A program made the translations under genes and the position numbers. Positions 33,319 through 42,757 of a stretch of 64,000 nucleotides of DNA are shown in pieces. Within the stretch, counting starts at the first letter, position 1; each line of letters opens with the position of its first letter. The DNA is from an uncultured Kiritimatiellota bacterium. GTDB taxonomy: Bacteria; Verrucomicrobiota; Kiritimatiellia; RFP12; DVOR01. The notes under the pieces were generated by a model that saw only the letters and a program-made list of their open reading frames with translations, had not been told where the DNA came from and made no database searches. Where the stretch lies: NCBI GenBank assembly GCA_944391055.1, contig CALXSF010000010.1, positions 1 through 64,000 of the forward strand, given 5' to 3'.

Positions 33319-36300
33319 ATGAAACAGCCCCTGCTTGCCGCGGCGCTCGCCGCGCTTCTCGCCAGCCCCCTCGCCGCGGCGGATCATCTGCTGCGCTTCG
33401 ACGGCTGGCGCATGACCAACGCCACCGACTACTTCCTGGAGGATTTGCGCGGCGTCCTCCCTTCGGACACCGCCGACGAGGGCCTCTCGGCGAAGCGTTC
33501 GTTCACGGTGATGGCCACCCTTACCTGTCCCGAGACCTTCAATGACTACGCCGGCGCCCTCAGCCTCGGCGTCCCCGGCGAGACCCAGCTGACGCTCACT
33601 TTCCCCGGCGCCAACGCCGACGGGCGGGCCTACCTCTCCGCCTCCGGCGACGACGTCCTGCCGGGCACGTGGTTCGTCCCCGCCGAGGCCTTCAGCACCG
33701 CGCGCGACGGCGGGCGCACCCTCGCCCTTGCCTTGGTCTGGGACGCCCCCGCCAAGACCCTCTCCCTGTGGCTGGACGGCGAAAGGCAGCCCCTCTCCGG
33801 GCCGTCGGGCGCCCAAGGCCCCGCCCTCGCCCCCGGCGCCGTCCTCACCCATCTGCGCCTCTCCGGCCGCATGAACGACCCTCTCCAAGGCACGCCCAAG
33901 CACTACTTCTCCGGCGGCGCCTATGCGGACGTCGGCGTCTTTGACGCCGCCCTCGGCGAGGAGGCGATTCGGACCGGTTCGGCCCTGGCGGCCGCCGCGC
34001 TGCGGGCGCGCGACGATGGTTCGGCGGAGGTCGTGTCCGTGGCGTTGGACGGGGCCGGGCGGGCCTGGGACGCGGCGTGGGACGGCAAGGCCGTGGTCGT
34101 CTCTGGCCACGGGACGCTCACCCTCGGCGCGGAAGGCGCCGCGCCGAAGGCGTTGGCCCTCACGGCGGGGACGGCGCTGACCGTCCGCGCGCCCCTCGGC
34201 GCGGCCATCGCGGTGGGTGAGGCCGTCGCCGCCGCCCCCTCCGCCACCCTCGCGCTCACCCTCACCGACGTCCCGGCGGACGCGCCCTCCGGCGCGTACG
34301 CGCTCGTGAGGACCCCGGCCTGGCTCAGCTCGCCCGCGCTGGAGGCCGTCTCGCTCGACCTGGGCGAAAGCGACGCCCATGCGGCCGTCGTCGCCCTCGA
34401 CAAGGCGGCGGGCCTTTTCTCCCTCGCCAACGTCCGCTCCGACGCGGAGGGCTTCCTCACGCTCCGCGCCCCCGAGGACTATGCGTGGTACCTCGCCGAC
34501 TGCCCCGACGGCGCCAAGATCCGCCTGGGCGCCGACCTCGTCATCGAGGGTTCGCACACGCTCGCGGCGGGCGCGCTGGAGGGCGTCTCGGTCTTCGACG
34601 GCGCGGGGCGCACGCTCACCCTCGCCCCCGGCGCGTCGCTCGTCGGCGAAGGCAAGAACGTCGGCCTGATCGCGGCGCAGGGGCGCGCCGGCGGCACCGT
34701 CGTCAAGAATCTGCGCGTCTCCGTGGAGGGGACGCTCTCCGGCGGGACGAGCAACCTGGGCGTTCTCGTGGGCTACACGGACGCGGCCCGCCCCGTCGCG
34801 GTCTCCAACGTCCATGTCTCCGTCTCCGGCCGTTTGGAGGGGTTGGGCTCCGTGGGCGGCCTCGTCGGCGGCTTTTGGAGCGCCTCCGGCTCCGTGATCG
34901 CGGACGCGCGGGTCGATCTGCTTGAGGGCGCCGTCCTCTCTGGCGGGGGCGAGGACGCCAATCGCGGGGTGGGGGGCGCGCTGGGTGCCCTGCGCACCAA
35001 CGGGTCGTCGAATGGGACGCTGCGCAACGTCTTGGTCACCGCCGCGCCCGGCGTCGCCTTCTCGGGCGCCACGGGCCGTGGGGTGCTGGTGGGTCGCTTT
35101 CAGAATACGGGCGCCGTCGAGGGCTGCGCGGTGGTGGATCTCGGGGCCGAGGGGGTGGGGCTGACCCTTTCCGCCGCGGGCCAACCCGCGGTCTGGCAGG
35201 CGCCGGACGCGACGGCCACCGCGCCTGAGGGCGTCACGCCCGCCCCGCTGGCGTTGCTGGAGGGGCGCGTCCCGATGGGCGGCCGGGCGTCCCTGCGCCC
35301 CATCCTCCAAGGCGAGGGGCTGACCGTGGCGCGCTTCGCGACCGACTCCGGCGTTTGGACGCTGGCGCGGGACGCCGAGGACGCCGCGTGCCTGACGGTG
35401 GAGGCCGTCTCCGAGGAGGCCGCCCCGGACGCCGAGGACACGTTGGCCTACGCCGTCGCCGTCCCAGCCGTCGCCCCGCCGGAGGGGGCCGTCTTCGACA
35501 ATCTGCTCGCGGCCTCCTGCACGCTCTCCATGCTCACGGAGGATGGCTTCGCCCTGCTGGATTCGGAGCGGGACTACGCGTGGTACCTCGCCGACTGCCC
35601 CGACGGTGCCAAGATCCGCCTGGGCGCCGACCTCGTCATCGAGGGTTCGCACACGCTCGCGGCGGGCGCGCTGGAGGGCGTCTCGGTCTTCGACGGCGCG
35701 GGGCGCACGCTCACCCTCGCCCCCGGCGCGTCGCTCGTCGGCGAAGGCAAGAACGTCGGCCTGATCGCGGCGCAGGGGCGCGCCGGCGGCACCGTCGTCA
35801 AGAATCTGCGCGTCTCCGTGGAGGGGACGCTCTCCGGCGGGACGAGCAACCTGGGCGCGCTCGTGGGCTACACGGACGCGGACTTCCCCGTCGCGGTCTC
35901 CAACGTCTGCGTCTCCGTCTCCGGCCGTTTGGAGGGGCAGGGCTCCGTGGGCGGCCTCGTCGGCGGCTTTTGGAACGCCGCCGACTCCGTGATCGCGGAC
36001 GCGCGGGTCGACCTGCTTGAGGGCGCCGTCCTCTCCGGCGAGGACGCCAATCGCGGGGTGGGGGGCGCGTTGGGTGCCCTGCGCGCCGGGAGTGGGTCGG
36101 GGCAGGCCGGGACGTTGCGCGGCGTCCGGGTCGCCGCGGCGCCGGGGGTCGTGCTCCGCGGGGGCGCGAATACGTCCGGCTGCGGGCTGCTGGTGGGCTA
36201 TCGCGGCACGGAGCGTGGCGTCGTCGAGGGGTGCGCGGGGTTGGATCAGGGGGCGGAGGTCTCGGGCGCGGACTTCACGGACGCCTCGGCCCTTGGCGCG

Positions 36301-37026
36301 GAGGTCTGGGTGGGGGCGGGCGTCCCGGCGCGTTACGCGGCGGCGGAGATTTGCCTGGACGGGGAGGCGCTCGTGGAGCGCGGCGCGCTGACCTTGGTCA
36401 CGGGCGGGGAGGTGGTGGTGGAGGCCGCGATCGACGGGGCGGGGTGGGGCCTCACGCGCGAGGGCAACGTGGTCACGCTCGCCGCCCCCGAATCCGCCGA
36501 CGCGGCGGGCGCGCGCGGCACGCTGACCTATCGCCTCGAGGGCTTCGCGGCGCATCCCTTCACGCTGACGCTCGTCCAGCCTTCGCTGGCGGGGCTGCCC
36601 GCGGGTACGACGGCGGGGCAGGCGGCGGCCTTGCGTCGGGCGGCGGCGGGGGCCGGTCTCGCGGAGGCCCGTTTCGTCTTGCCGGAGGGGGCCGACCCGG
36701 AGGCGCTGGAGCGCTTCACGGGCGTCGTCGCCGCGGACGCCGAGGCCGGCACGCTGACGCTCGACTGCCGGTTCGGCGTCACCGAAATCCGCCGGGAGGG
36801 GGAGGCGCTGTTGGTGACGGTGTCGGTGGAATCCGCCGCCGGCGGCGCGGACTTCGCGGCGGGCACGGCGGTGTCGCTGGCCCAGGTGGGGGGCGAGGGC
36901 GCGCTCGCCTTCGAGGAGGCCACGCCCGAGCCCGCCCCCGTCGGCGTCCGCCTCTTCCGGCTGCGGCCGGGGGCGGGCACGTGCCTCTTCCGCGCCGAGG
37001 CGCGGGCCGTCGCGGCGGCGGAGTGA
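33319..37026 (+). CDS. Large secreted protein with internal duplication (GLUG-like repeats)
   Basis: 1235 residues. Signal MKQPLLAAALAALLASPLAAA; N-terminal region resembling a LamG/concanavalin sandwich (FTVMATLTCPETFNDYAGAL, LALVWDAPAKTLSLWLDG); then two near-identical modules of about 170 residues starting DYAWYLADCPDGAKIRLGAD, each with Gly-rich short repeats (GLVGGFW, GVLVGYTD) like GLUG motifs of surface proteins; a C-terminal Ala/Glu/Val-rich part. No PEP-CTERM anchor and no catalytic motif seen. Probably a surface or adhesion-type protein. GGGAGA precedes the start; a terminator follows the stop. Confidence 0.85.
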   Translation: MKQPLLAAALAALLASPLAAADHLLRFDGWRMTNATDYFLEDLRGVLPSDTADEGLSAKRSFTVMATLTCPETFNDYAGALSLGVPGETQLTLTFPGANADGRAYLSASGDDVLPGTWFVPAEAFSTARDGGRTLALALVWDAPAKTLSLWLDGERQPLSGPSGAQGPALAPGAVLTHLRLSGRMNDPLQGTPKHYFSGGAYADVGVFDAALGEEAIRTGSALAAAALRARDDGSAEVVSVALDGAGRAWDAAWDGKAVVVSGHGTLTLGAEGAAPKALALTAGTALTVRAPLGAAIAVGEAVAAAPSATLALTLTDVPADAPSGAYALVRTPAWLSSPALEAVSLDLGESDAHAAVVALDKAAGLFSLANVRSDAEGFLTLRAPEDYAWYLADCPDGAKIRLGADLVIEGSHTLAAGALEGVSVFDGAGRTLTLAPGASLVGEGKNVGLIAAQGRAGGTVVKNLRVSVEGTLSGGTSNLGVLVGYTDAARPVAVSNVHVSVSGRLEGLGSVGGLVGGFWSASGSVIADARVDLLEGAVLSGGGEDANRGVGGALGALRTNGSSNGTLRNVLVTAAPGVAFSGATGRGVLVGRFQNTGAVEGCAVVDLGAEGVGLTLSAAGQPAVWQAPDATATAPEGVTPAPLALLEGRVPMGGRASLRPILQGEGLTVARFATDSGVWTLARDAEDAACLTVEAVSEEAAPDAEDTLAYAVAVPAVAPPEGAVFDNLLAASCTLSMLTEDGFALLDSERDYAWYLADCPDGAKIRLGADLVIEGSHTLAAGALEGVSVFDGAGRTLTLAPGASLVGEGKNVGLIAAQGRAGGTVVKNLRVSVEGTLSGGTSNLGALVGYTDADFPVAVSNVCVSVSGRLEGQGSVGGLVGGFWNAADSVIADARVDLLEGAVLSGEDANRGVGGALGALRAGSGSGQAGTLRGVRVAAAPGVVLRGGANTSGCGLLVGYRGTERGVVEGCAGLDQGAEVSGADFTDASALGAEVWVGAGVPARYAAAEICLDGEALVERGALTLVTGGEVVVEAAIDGAGWGLTREGNVVTLAAPESADAAGARGTLTYRLEGFAAHPFTLTLVQPSLAGLPAGTTAGQAAALRRAAAGAGLAEARFVLPEGADPEALERFTGVVAADAEAGTLTLDCRFGVTEIRREGEALLVTVSVESAAGGADFAAGTAVSLAQVGGEGALAFEEATPEPAPVGVRLFRLRPGAGTCLFRAEARAVAAAE
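34477..34995. repeat. Intragenic direct repeat, copy 1
   Basis: 519 bp nearly identical to 35572-36084 (offset 1095 at the start). Differences are scattered base changes and a 6-bp length difference near the end. Codes for the repeated module of the secreted protein. Confidence 0.9.
35572..36084. repeat. Intragenic direct repeat, copy 2
   Basis: 513 bp partner of 34477-34995, lacking 6 bp (two codons) near the end; frame is preserved. Such high DNA identity points to a recent duplication or gene conversion. Confidence 0.9.
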
Positions 37027-37044
37027 GCGTCTTTTCGAGGGACT

Positions 37045-37073
37045 GGCCCCGGGTGCATCCCGGGGCCTTTTTT
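37045..37073 (+). terminator. Intrinsic terminator
   Basis: GGCCCCGGG pairs with CCCGGGGCC around TGCAT, followed by six T; 18 nt after the stop of the large secreted protein. Confidence 0.92.
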
Positions 37074-37092
37074 GTGCCTTGGCGGAAATGTC

Positions 37093-37122
37093 TTGACAAA
37101 TCTGCACGGGGGGGGGTACACT
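37093..37122 (+). promoter_or_regulatory. Sigma-70-type promoter of the PEP-CTERM gene
   Basis: TTGACA (37093-37098), 18-nt spacer, TACACT (37117-37122), the most canonical promoter in the window. Confidence 0.8.
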
Positions 37123-37182
37123 ATGGGTGTTGTTGCGGCATAGGGCCGCGGCGATTGGCATTAGGAAAAAGCGAGGAAGACG

Positions 37183-37836
37183 ATGAAGACACTATTGGTT
37201 TGCGCCGCCTCGGCGCTGTTGGCCTGCGCCGCCCAGGCCGTCACCCTTGATTGGCAGACCGGCGCCGGGGTTGTCTATAGCGATGAGGGCGCCAGGCAGA
37301 TTGCCGATGTGGTCGGAGAAGGGCTGTCCATCGAGTCGGCCTCCTTTGTTCTTTCCGTCACCTTCACCGGCACGCTGTCGGCGGATTGCACCCTCGCCGA
37401 TCTTGGGCAGTGGAATCGCGGGCACACATACATCGCCGCCTATTCCGGCAAACAGGACCTCGGTTTCCGAGGGACGGGCGGAGGCGGGTATTCCCAACCC
37501 GGCATCCCAATCGGTGACATCCAGGAGGGTGGCAACACTGTCCTCTTCGCGCTGACCTATGAGAAGGTCGACTCCGACACCACCCATGTCGTCGGGTACA
37601 TCAATGGGCAGAACGTCTTTGAGTTCGATGCGAACGGCCTAAACGGGCTGAACGCCCAGATCTTCGACGGCGACGCCTACGACGTGAACGGGTCGGCGGC
37701 CTATGAGGGCGCGTTGAGCGCCGAGCAGGTGGCGTGGCTGAAGGAGCACGGCACGGTCGTCCTCCCCGAGCCGACGGCGTTGGCGCTGCTGGCGCTTGGC
37801 GCGGCGGGGTTGGCGCTGCGTCGCCGCGCGGCGTGA
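37183..37836 (+). CDS. PEP-CTERM anchored secreted protein
   Basis: 217 residues. Signal MKTLLVCAASALLACAAQA; beta-rich LamG-like body (SFVLSVTFTGTLSADCTLAD, ALTYEKVD, VVGYINGQNVFEF); C-terminal LPEPTALALLALGAAGLALRR-type tail, a PEP motif plus membrane helix plus Arg cluster, the exosortase sorting signal. The tail is nearly the same as in the protein at 49549-50220. Exosortase would cleave and attach it at the surface. GAGGAAG precedes the ATG. Binding partner unknown. Confidence 0.88.
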   Translation: MKTLLVCAASALLACAAQAVTLDWQTGAGVVYSDEGARQIADVVGEGLSIESASFVLSVTFTGTLSADCTLADLGQWNRGHTYIAAYSGKQDLGFRGTGGGGYSQPGIPIGDIQEGGNTVLFALTYEKVDSDTTHVVGYINGQNVFEFDANGLNGLNAQIFDGDAYDVNGSAAYEGALSAEQVAWLKEHGTVVLPEPTALALLALGAAGLALRRRAA

Positions 37837-37857
37837 GCGGGCGCGCCCCGCATGAGG

Positions 37858-37888
37858 AAGGCCCCGGGAAGACCCCGGGGCCTTTTTT
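37858..37888 (+). terminator. Intrinsic terminator between PEP-CTERM gene and ppk
   Basis: GGCCCCGGG pairs with CCCGGGGCC around AAGAC, followed by six T. Confidence 0.9.
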
Positions 37889-37909
37889 AGCGCCGCGCGG
37901 GCGGGGGCG

Positions 37910-40024
37910 TCAGCGGCGGAGGAGGCGGCGGATGAGGGCGAGGAGGGTGGGGCGGGGCGCGCCGGGGGGCGGGATGGGGGTGGCGTTGAGCTCGGCGTAG
38001 CGGGCGCGGAGGGCGTCTTGGGAGGAGAGGGCGCGGGGGCTCGGGGCGGGGAGGGCGTAGGTGGCGTCGGGGGCCATGACGCGGGCCTTGGCGGTGTCGG
38101 CGCGGAGGATGCGGATGAGGGCGAGGAGGTCGTCGCGGCAGTCGGGGTCGAGGATGGGGGTGTAGACCTCGACGCGGCGGTTGAGGTTGCGGTTGAGGAA
38201 GTCGCCCGAGCCGATGAAGAGGCGTTCGCGTCCGGGGGCGCCGAAGCAGAGGAGCCGGGTGTGCTCGAGGCTGTCGCCGACGACGGAGCGGACGGTGAGG
38301 CGGTCGGTCTTGCCGGGGATCCCGGGGCGGACGCAGCAGATGCCGCGGACGTGGAGGGTGAGGTCGACGCCGGCCTGGGAGGCCTCGATGAGCTTGTGGA
38401 TGAGGGGCCTGTTGTTGAGGCTGTTGACCTTGAGGAAGGCTTGGGCGGGGCGGCCGGCGCGGGCCTCGGCGATCTCCTCGTCGAGCTGTTCGAGGAGGCG
38501 GGGGAGGAAGGTCTTGGGGGCGACCCAGAGGCGGTCGGTGGCGACCTCGGGCTCGCCGAGGCAGAGGGCGCGGAAGAGGCGGATGGCGTCGCGCCCGATG
38601 GCGGGGTCGGCGGTGAGGTAGGAGAGGTCGGTGTATTGGGCGGCGGTCTTCTCGTTGTAGTTGCCGGTGCCGATCTGGGTGAGGGTGCGGGGCTCGTCGC
38701 CGCCGTCGTTGTAGAGGATGAGGCAGACCTTGGCGTGGACCTTGTAGCCGGGGAGGCCGTAGATGACGGTGCAGCCGGCCTCCTGGAGCATCTCGGAGTA
38801 GTTGATGTTGTTCTCCTCGTCGAAGCGGGCGCGGAGCTCGAGGACGCAGAGGACGTCCTTGCCGTTCTCCGCCGCGCGGGCGAGGGCCTGGGCGATGCGG
38901 CTGTTGGCGGCGAGGCGGTAGAGGGTGATGCGGATGGCGGTGACGCGCGGGTCGTCGGCCGCCTGCTCGAGGAGGCGGACGAAGGGGGCGATGCTCTCGA
39001 AGGGGAAGTGCAGGAGCCGATCCTTCTCGCGGACGCGCGCGGCGATCTCGCCCTGGGCCCAGGCGACGGGGACGGGGCGGCGGGGCGCGGCGGAGAGGGC
39101 GCGGGCGGTCTCCGGCGGGAGTGCCTTGGCCAGGCCGAAGGCGAAGGCGGGGTCGAGCGGGAGCACCTGGGCGCGGGGCTCGACGCCGGGGGGCAGGCCG
39201 AGGCGCTCGCGCAGCAGCGCCCCCAGCTCGGGGCTGGGCTCCTGGGCGAACTGGACGCGGACGGGGGCGAGGCGTTTGCGGCGGCGGAGGAAATCGCGCA
39301 TCGCGCCGCGGAAGTCGCCCTCGCCCTCGCGCTCCTCGACGGTGAGGTCGGCGTTGCGGGTGACGCGGCAGACGACGCTCTCGTCGGGGAGGCGCCGGCC
39401 GTAGAGCTTGGGGGCGAAGAAGCGGACGACGTCGTCGGTGTGGAGCGCCCAGTGGCCGGCGGCGTCGGAGAAGACCCTGAGGCGGGGCAGCCGGCCCAGC
39501 GGGATGACCCCGAGCGTGCGCTTGCCCAGGCGCGAGACGACGGCGGCCTCGCGGTCGCGGATGAAGGGGAAGGGATGGTGCGCGTCGATGGCCAAGGGGG
39601 AGAGCAGGGGCTTGAGCTCGTCCTTGAAGAAGCGGGCCATCGCGGCGGCGCGGGGGCCGTCGAGGGCCTCGGCGCGAGCGAAGACGACGCCCCGCTCCGC
39701 CAGCGCGGCGCGGATCCCCGCGCCGACCTCCCCGGCGCGCGCCATGAGGGCGTCGGCCTCGCGGACGACGGCGGCGAGCTGCTGGGCGGGGGTCCAGCCC
39801 GTCTTGTCGTCGATCGGCGGGGGCTCCACCGCGCATTGGTCCACGAGGGTGCCGACGCGCACGCGGAAGAACTCGTCGAGGTTGCTCAGGAAGATGCCCA
39901 GGAAGGTGAGCCTGTCCAGCGGCGGGCGGCTGGGCAGGGCGGCCTCCTCCAGGACGCGCTGGTCAAAGGCCAGCCAGCTCAGTTCGCGGTTGACGGTGCA
40001 GCCGTAGGCAACAGTCTCGTCCAT
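37910..40024 (-). CDS. ppk: Polyphosphate kinase 1
   Basis: Makes polyphosphate from ATP, reversibly; membrane-associated. 704 residues. Opens with RELSWLAFDQRVLEEA and LGIFLSNLDEFFRVRVG, then DAHHPFPF. The catalytic region has KVHAKVCLI with the histidine that becomes phosphorylated and the second conserved His in DSLEHTRLL; IGTGNYNE and GSGDFLNRNLNRR are also family marks. ATG 40024 has GGAGG at 8 nt. Its first 46 bases overlap the end of the Ppx/GppA gene. Confidence 0.96.
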   Translation of the reverse strand: MDETVAYGCTVNRELSWLAFDQRVLEEAALPSRPPLDRLTFLGIFLSNLDEFFRVRVGTLVDQCAVEPPPIDDKTGWTPAQQLAAVVREADALMARAGEVGAGIRAALAERGVVFARAEALDGPRAAAMARFFKDELKPLLSPLAIDAHHPFPFIRDREAAVVSRLGKRTLGVIPLGRLPRLRVFSDAAGHWALHTDDVVRFFAPKLYGRRLPDESVVCRVTRNADLTVEEREGEGDFRGAMRDFLRRRKRLAPVRVQFAQEPSPELGALLRERLGLPPGVEPRAQVLPLDPAFAFGLAKALPPETARALSAAPRRPVPVAWAQGEIAARVREKDRLLHFPFESIAPFVRLLEQAADDPRVTAIRITLYRLAANSRIAQALARAAENGKDVLCVLELRARFDEENNINYSEMLQEAGCTVIYGLPGYKVHAKVCLILYNDGGDEPRTLTQIGTGNYNEKTAAQYTDLSYLTADPAIGRDAIRLFRALCLGEPEVATDRLWVAPKTFLPRLLEQLDEEIAEARAGRPAQAFLKVNSLNNRPLIHKLIEASQAGVDLTLHVRGICCVRPGIPGKTDRLTVRSVVGDSLEHTRLLCFGAPGRERLFIGSGDFLNRNLNRRVEVYTPILDPDCRDDLLALIRILRADTAKARVMAPDATYALPAPSPRALSSQDALRARYAELNATPIPPPGAPRPTLLALIRRLLRR

Positions 40025-40926
40025 AGGAATCCCTCCCGGACGCCCGTGGGCGTCACTTCGATCGTCTCGCACCCCAGGTGGCGCGCGATGGCCTCCATGG
40101 CCAGCACGCCCGGCAGGAGGGTGGACATCCGGCCGGGAATGACGCGGCGCAGCGTCGCCACCATCTTGCCCTCGCACTTGCGGGCGTCGCGCAGCATCTG
40201 GCGGAGGGCCTCGCGCGGCACGCAGAGGCACTCGCCGTCCTGCTCGGCCTGGCCGGTGGCGCGGAGCACCTTGGCCACGGCGCGGGCGGTGCCGCCCATG
40301 GCGTGGAGGACGCTCGGGCGCACGCCGGCGAAGCCGGGGAGGTACTCCTCCAGCGTCCCGCGCACGTAGCGGCGCATCCCGCGGGCCTCCTCGCGGTCGG
40401 GGAAGAGGCCGCGGCGGACGAAGTGCTCGCCCAGCGTCAGGCAGCCGAAGGGCAGCGAGGCGCCCTCGCGCAGCCCCTCCTCGCAGAAGCGGAAGACCTG
40501 GCAGCTGCCGCCGCCCAGGTCGAAGGCGAAGCCGCCCTTCAGCCCCGCGCGCAGCAGCGCGGCGCAGTCGCACGCCATCTCCTCCTCCGCCGAGAGGGGC
40601 AGGATCTCCAGCCCCGTCAGGCGGCGCACGGCCTCCACCGCCTCCGCGCGGTTGGTGACGCCCCGCAGCGAGGCCGTCGAGAAGGCCGTCACCCGCTCGC
40701 AGCGGCAGAGGGCGCAGAAGCGCTTCATGTGCGCGAGCGTGGCGCAGAGGCGCGCCACGCCCTCCTCCGTCAGGCGGCCGTCGCGCACGTAGGCGATGAG
40801 CCCGGCGTAGTCGCGCTCGCTGTAGAGTTTGCGGGCGCGGCCCCCGCGCAGCCCGTAGACCACCGTGCGGATGGTGTTCGAGCCCACGTCGATCAGCGCC
40901 AGTTTCTCGGTCTTGTCCTTTTCCAT
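39979..40926 (-). CDS. Ppx/GppA-family phosphatase
   Basis: 315 residues. ASKHA fold: LALIDVGSNTIRTVVYG (phosphate 1), FDLGGGSCQVFRF (phosphate 2), HAMGGTARAVA. Hydrolyses polyphosphate or pppGpp; short form without the C-terminal HD domain of E. coli Ppx. It overlaps ppk by 46 bp, so synthesis and breakdown of polyphosphate are made from one mRNA. ATG 40926 is chosen because the ATG at 40938 lies within the -10 box. Confidence 0.92.
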   Translation of the reverse strand: MEKDKTEKLALIDVGSNTIRTVVYGLRGGRARKLYSERDYAGLIAYVRDGRLTEEGVARLCATLAHMKRFCALCRCERVTAFSTASLRGVTNRAEAVEAVRRLTGLEILPLSAEEEMACDCAALLRAGLKGGFAFDLGGGSCQVFRFCEEGLREGASLPFGCLTLGEHFVRRGLFPDREEARGMRRYVRGTLEEYLPGFAGVRPSVLHAMGGTARAVAKVLRATGQAEQDGECLCVPREALRQMLRDARKCEGKMVATLRRVIPGRMSTLLPGVLAMEAIARHLGCETIEVTPTGVREGFLWTRLLPTAAPSTAN

Positions 40927-40936
40927 GTCGCCGCCC

Positions 40937-40947
40937 ATGATAGCACA
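40937..40947 (-). promoter_or_regulatory. Extended -10 promoter of ppx-ppk
   Basis: Minus-strand TGTGCTATCAT; the -10 ends 10 nt before ATG 40926, so the leader is at most a few bases. Confidence 0.55.
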
Positions 40948-41053
40948 GCGATGTTAGCGCCGCGTTAGGCCCCGCCCGTGGCGTGCCGCGATCCGGGGAC
41001 GGGGACGGATGGTGTTACGTTGTGCTACAATACGCGGCAAACGCGGAGGGCAC

Positions 41054-41815
41054 ATGCTTTCGGACATCGCACGCCAGGATTGGGAGAACGGCTCGGCGCG
41101 CTGCCTCAGCAGGGGCAGGGCGGGCAACGCGTGCGTCTGGCGCGTGGAGCGGCCGGGGGGCGCGGTGGTGGTCAAGGATTTCCGGCGGTGCCCGTGGTGG
41201 ATCCGTTGGACGTGGGGGCGGTGGATGGCGGGCCATGAGTTCCGCCTGATGCGCTTGCTGGAGGGGTTGCCGGGGGTGCCGGGGGGTGTGCGGCGGGTGG
41301 ATGCCTACGCCATCGCGATGGAGTGCCTGCCGGGGCTTTCGCTGGGGGACCTCAACGCGGCGAACCAGACCGCCGGGGCGGCGGGGCGTAGCTTGCCGCC
41401 GGTCTTCTTCCGCCGGCTGGAGCGCCTGGCCTGCGCGATGCACCGCCGTGGGGTGACGCACCTGGACATGCGCAACGCCAAGAACGTCATCGTCATGCCC
41501 GGGGACAGGCCGGGGCTCATCGACTTTCAGGCGGGGGTGGCGCTGCGCCGGTGGTTCCCGCGCTGCGTGGCGCGTCTGCTGAAGCTGGCCGACCTATCCT
41601 CGGTCTACAAGCATTACTACCGCTTTTACTACGACGGGCGCGGCGGCTTCGCGGACGGGGCCGGGGGCTTCCCGCCCAGCCGCGCGCGCCTCTTCCTGGC
41701 GCATCTGCGCCTGCGCCGCCTGTGGGTGCTGAAGGGCTACGCCCTCTTCGCCCGGCGCCAGCCGAAGGATTATGAGCGCGCCCTGGCCGCGCGCGTCGCA
41801 GAAGGGGGCCGCTGA
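41054..41815 (+). CDS. Kinase-fold protein (LPS/Kdo-kinase or RIO-like)
   Basis: 253 residues. Catalytic loop RRGVTHLDMRNAKNVIV (H-x-D-x4-N) and the metal-binding LIDFQAGV are those of protein-kinase-like folds; ValLys in GGAVVVKDFRR may be the ATP-lysine site. Similar small enzymes phosphorylate lipopolysaccharide core sugars (KdkA, WaaP). Several Trp/Arg-rich helices suggest membrane contact. ATG 41054 has GGAGGG; promoter TACAAT (about 41025) precedes. Its stop overlaps the corA-like start (TGATG). The substrate is unknown; a protein kinase is also possible. Confidence 0.78.
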   Translation: MLSDIARQDWENGSARCLSRGRAGNACVWRVERPGGAVVVKDFRRCPWWIRWTWGRWMAGHEFRLMRLLEGLPGVPGGVRRVDAYAIAMECLPGLSLGDLNAANQTAGAAGRSLPPVFFRRLERLACAMHRRGVTHLDMRNAKNVIVMPGDRPGLIDFQAGVALRRWFPRCVARLLKLADLSSVYKHYYRFYYDGRGGFADGAGGFPPSRARLFLAHLRLRRLWVLKGYALFARRQPKDYERALAARVAEGGR

Positions 41816-42753
41816 TGCTCACCATCTATCAATGGGTCAACGGCAGTCTCCGCGAGGTCGTCACGCCCGACGGCCCGTGCTGGGTCAACCTGGCCGACCC
41901 GACCTCCGAGGAGATCCTCCGCGTGCAGACGCTCACCGGCGTCACCCGCGAGTTCCTCTCCGACCCGCTGGACCGTGACGAGCGGCCGCGTCTGGACGTG
42001 GACGACGACGGCACCGTCCTCATCGTCGTCCACGTGCCCTACCACGAGCCGAACGAGAACCTGCACCCCTTCAACACCCTCCCGCTCGGCGTCGTCCACA
42101 CCGCCAACGCCGTCATCACGGTCTGCAACCGGCCCACGCCCATCGCCGCCTCGTTCCTCGACCAGATCCGCCGCGTCTGCCCGCCCGAGCAGAAGTTCCG
42201 CTTCACCTTCCACCTGCTTTGGCACGCGGCCATCCTCTACCTGCGCTATCTGCGCGACATCCGCCAGCGCGCCGACCTCGTCGAGCAGGAGCTCCACGAG
42301 ACCATCTCCAACGAGGGCCTCATCCGCCTCCTCAACATCGAGAAGTCCCTCGTCTACTTCACCACCTCCCTCAAGGCCGACGACATCCTCCTCTCGCGCA
42401 TCCGCACCACGCGGCAGCTGGACATCGACGAGGACGACCTGGACGTGCTCGAGGACGTGCGCGTCGAATACCAGCAGGCGCTGGAGATGGCCTCCATCCA
42501 CAGCAACATCCTCACCGGCACCCTTGACGCCTTCGCCTCCATCATCAGCAACAACCTCAACAACGTCATGAAGTTCCTCACCTCCATGACGATCGTCCTC
42601 ACCGTGCCCATGCTCCTGGCCTCGGTCTTCGGCATGAACACCTGGCTGCCCTTCGCCAAGAGCGGCCCCTTCGGCTTCCTCGCCATCGTGGGGGTGGCGC
42701 TGCTGCTGGTGGCCGTGACCGTCATCTTCTTCTCCCGCAAGCGTTTCTTCTGA
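41815..42753 (+). CDS. CorA-family divalent metal transporter
   Basis: 312 residues. Cytosolic alpha/beta domain and long helix (RIRTTRQLDIDEDDLDVLED), then two C-terminal helices with the ion-filter motif SVFGMNTWLP and a short FFSRKRFF tail. Carries Mg, Co or Ni. One-base overlap with the kinase gene ensures coupling. Confidence 0.93.
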   Translation: MLTIYQWVNGSLREVVTPDGPCWVNLADPTSEEILRVQTLTGVTREFLSDPLDRDERPRLDVDDDGTVLIVVHVPYHEPNENLHPFNTLPLGVVHTANAVITVCNRPTPIAASFLDQIRRVCPPEQKFRFTFHLLWHAAILYLRYLRDIRQRADLVEQELHETISNEGLIRLLNIEKSLVYFTTSLKADDILLSRIRTTRQLDIDEDDLDVLEDVRVEYQQALEMASIHSNILTGTLDAFASIISNNLNNVMKFLTSMTIVLTVPMLLASVFGMNTWLPFAKSGPFGFLAIVGVALLLVAVTVIFFSRKRFF

Positions 42754-42757
42754 CGCG

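Noticed and set aside
37045-37888. Possible CRISPR or phage attachment repeats in GGCCCCGGG sequences
   Set aside because: These are terminator hairpins; spacing and sequence do not form an array.
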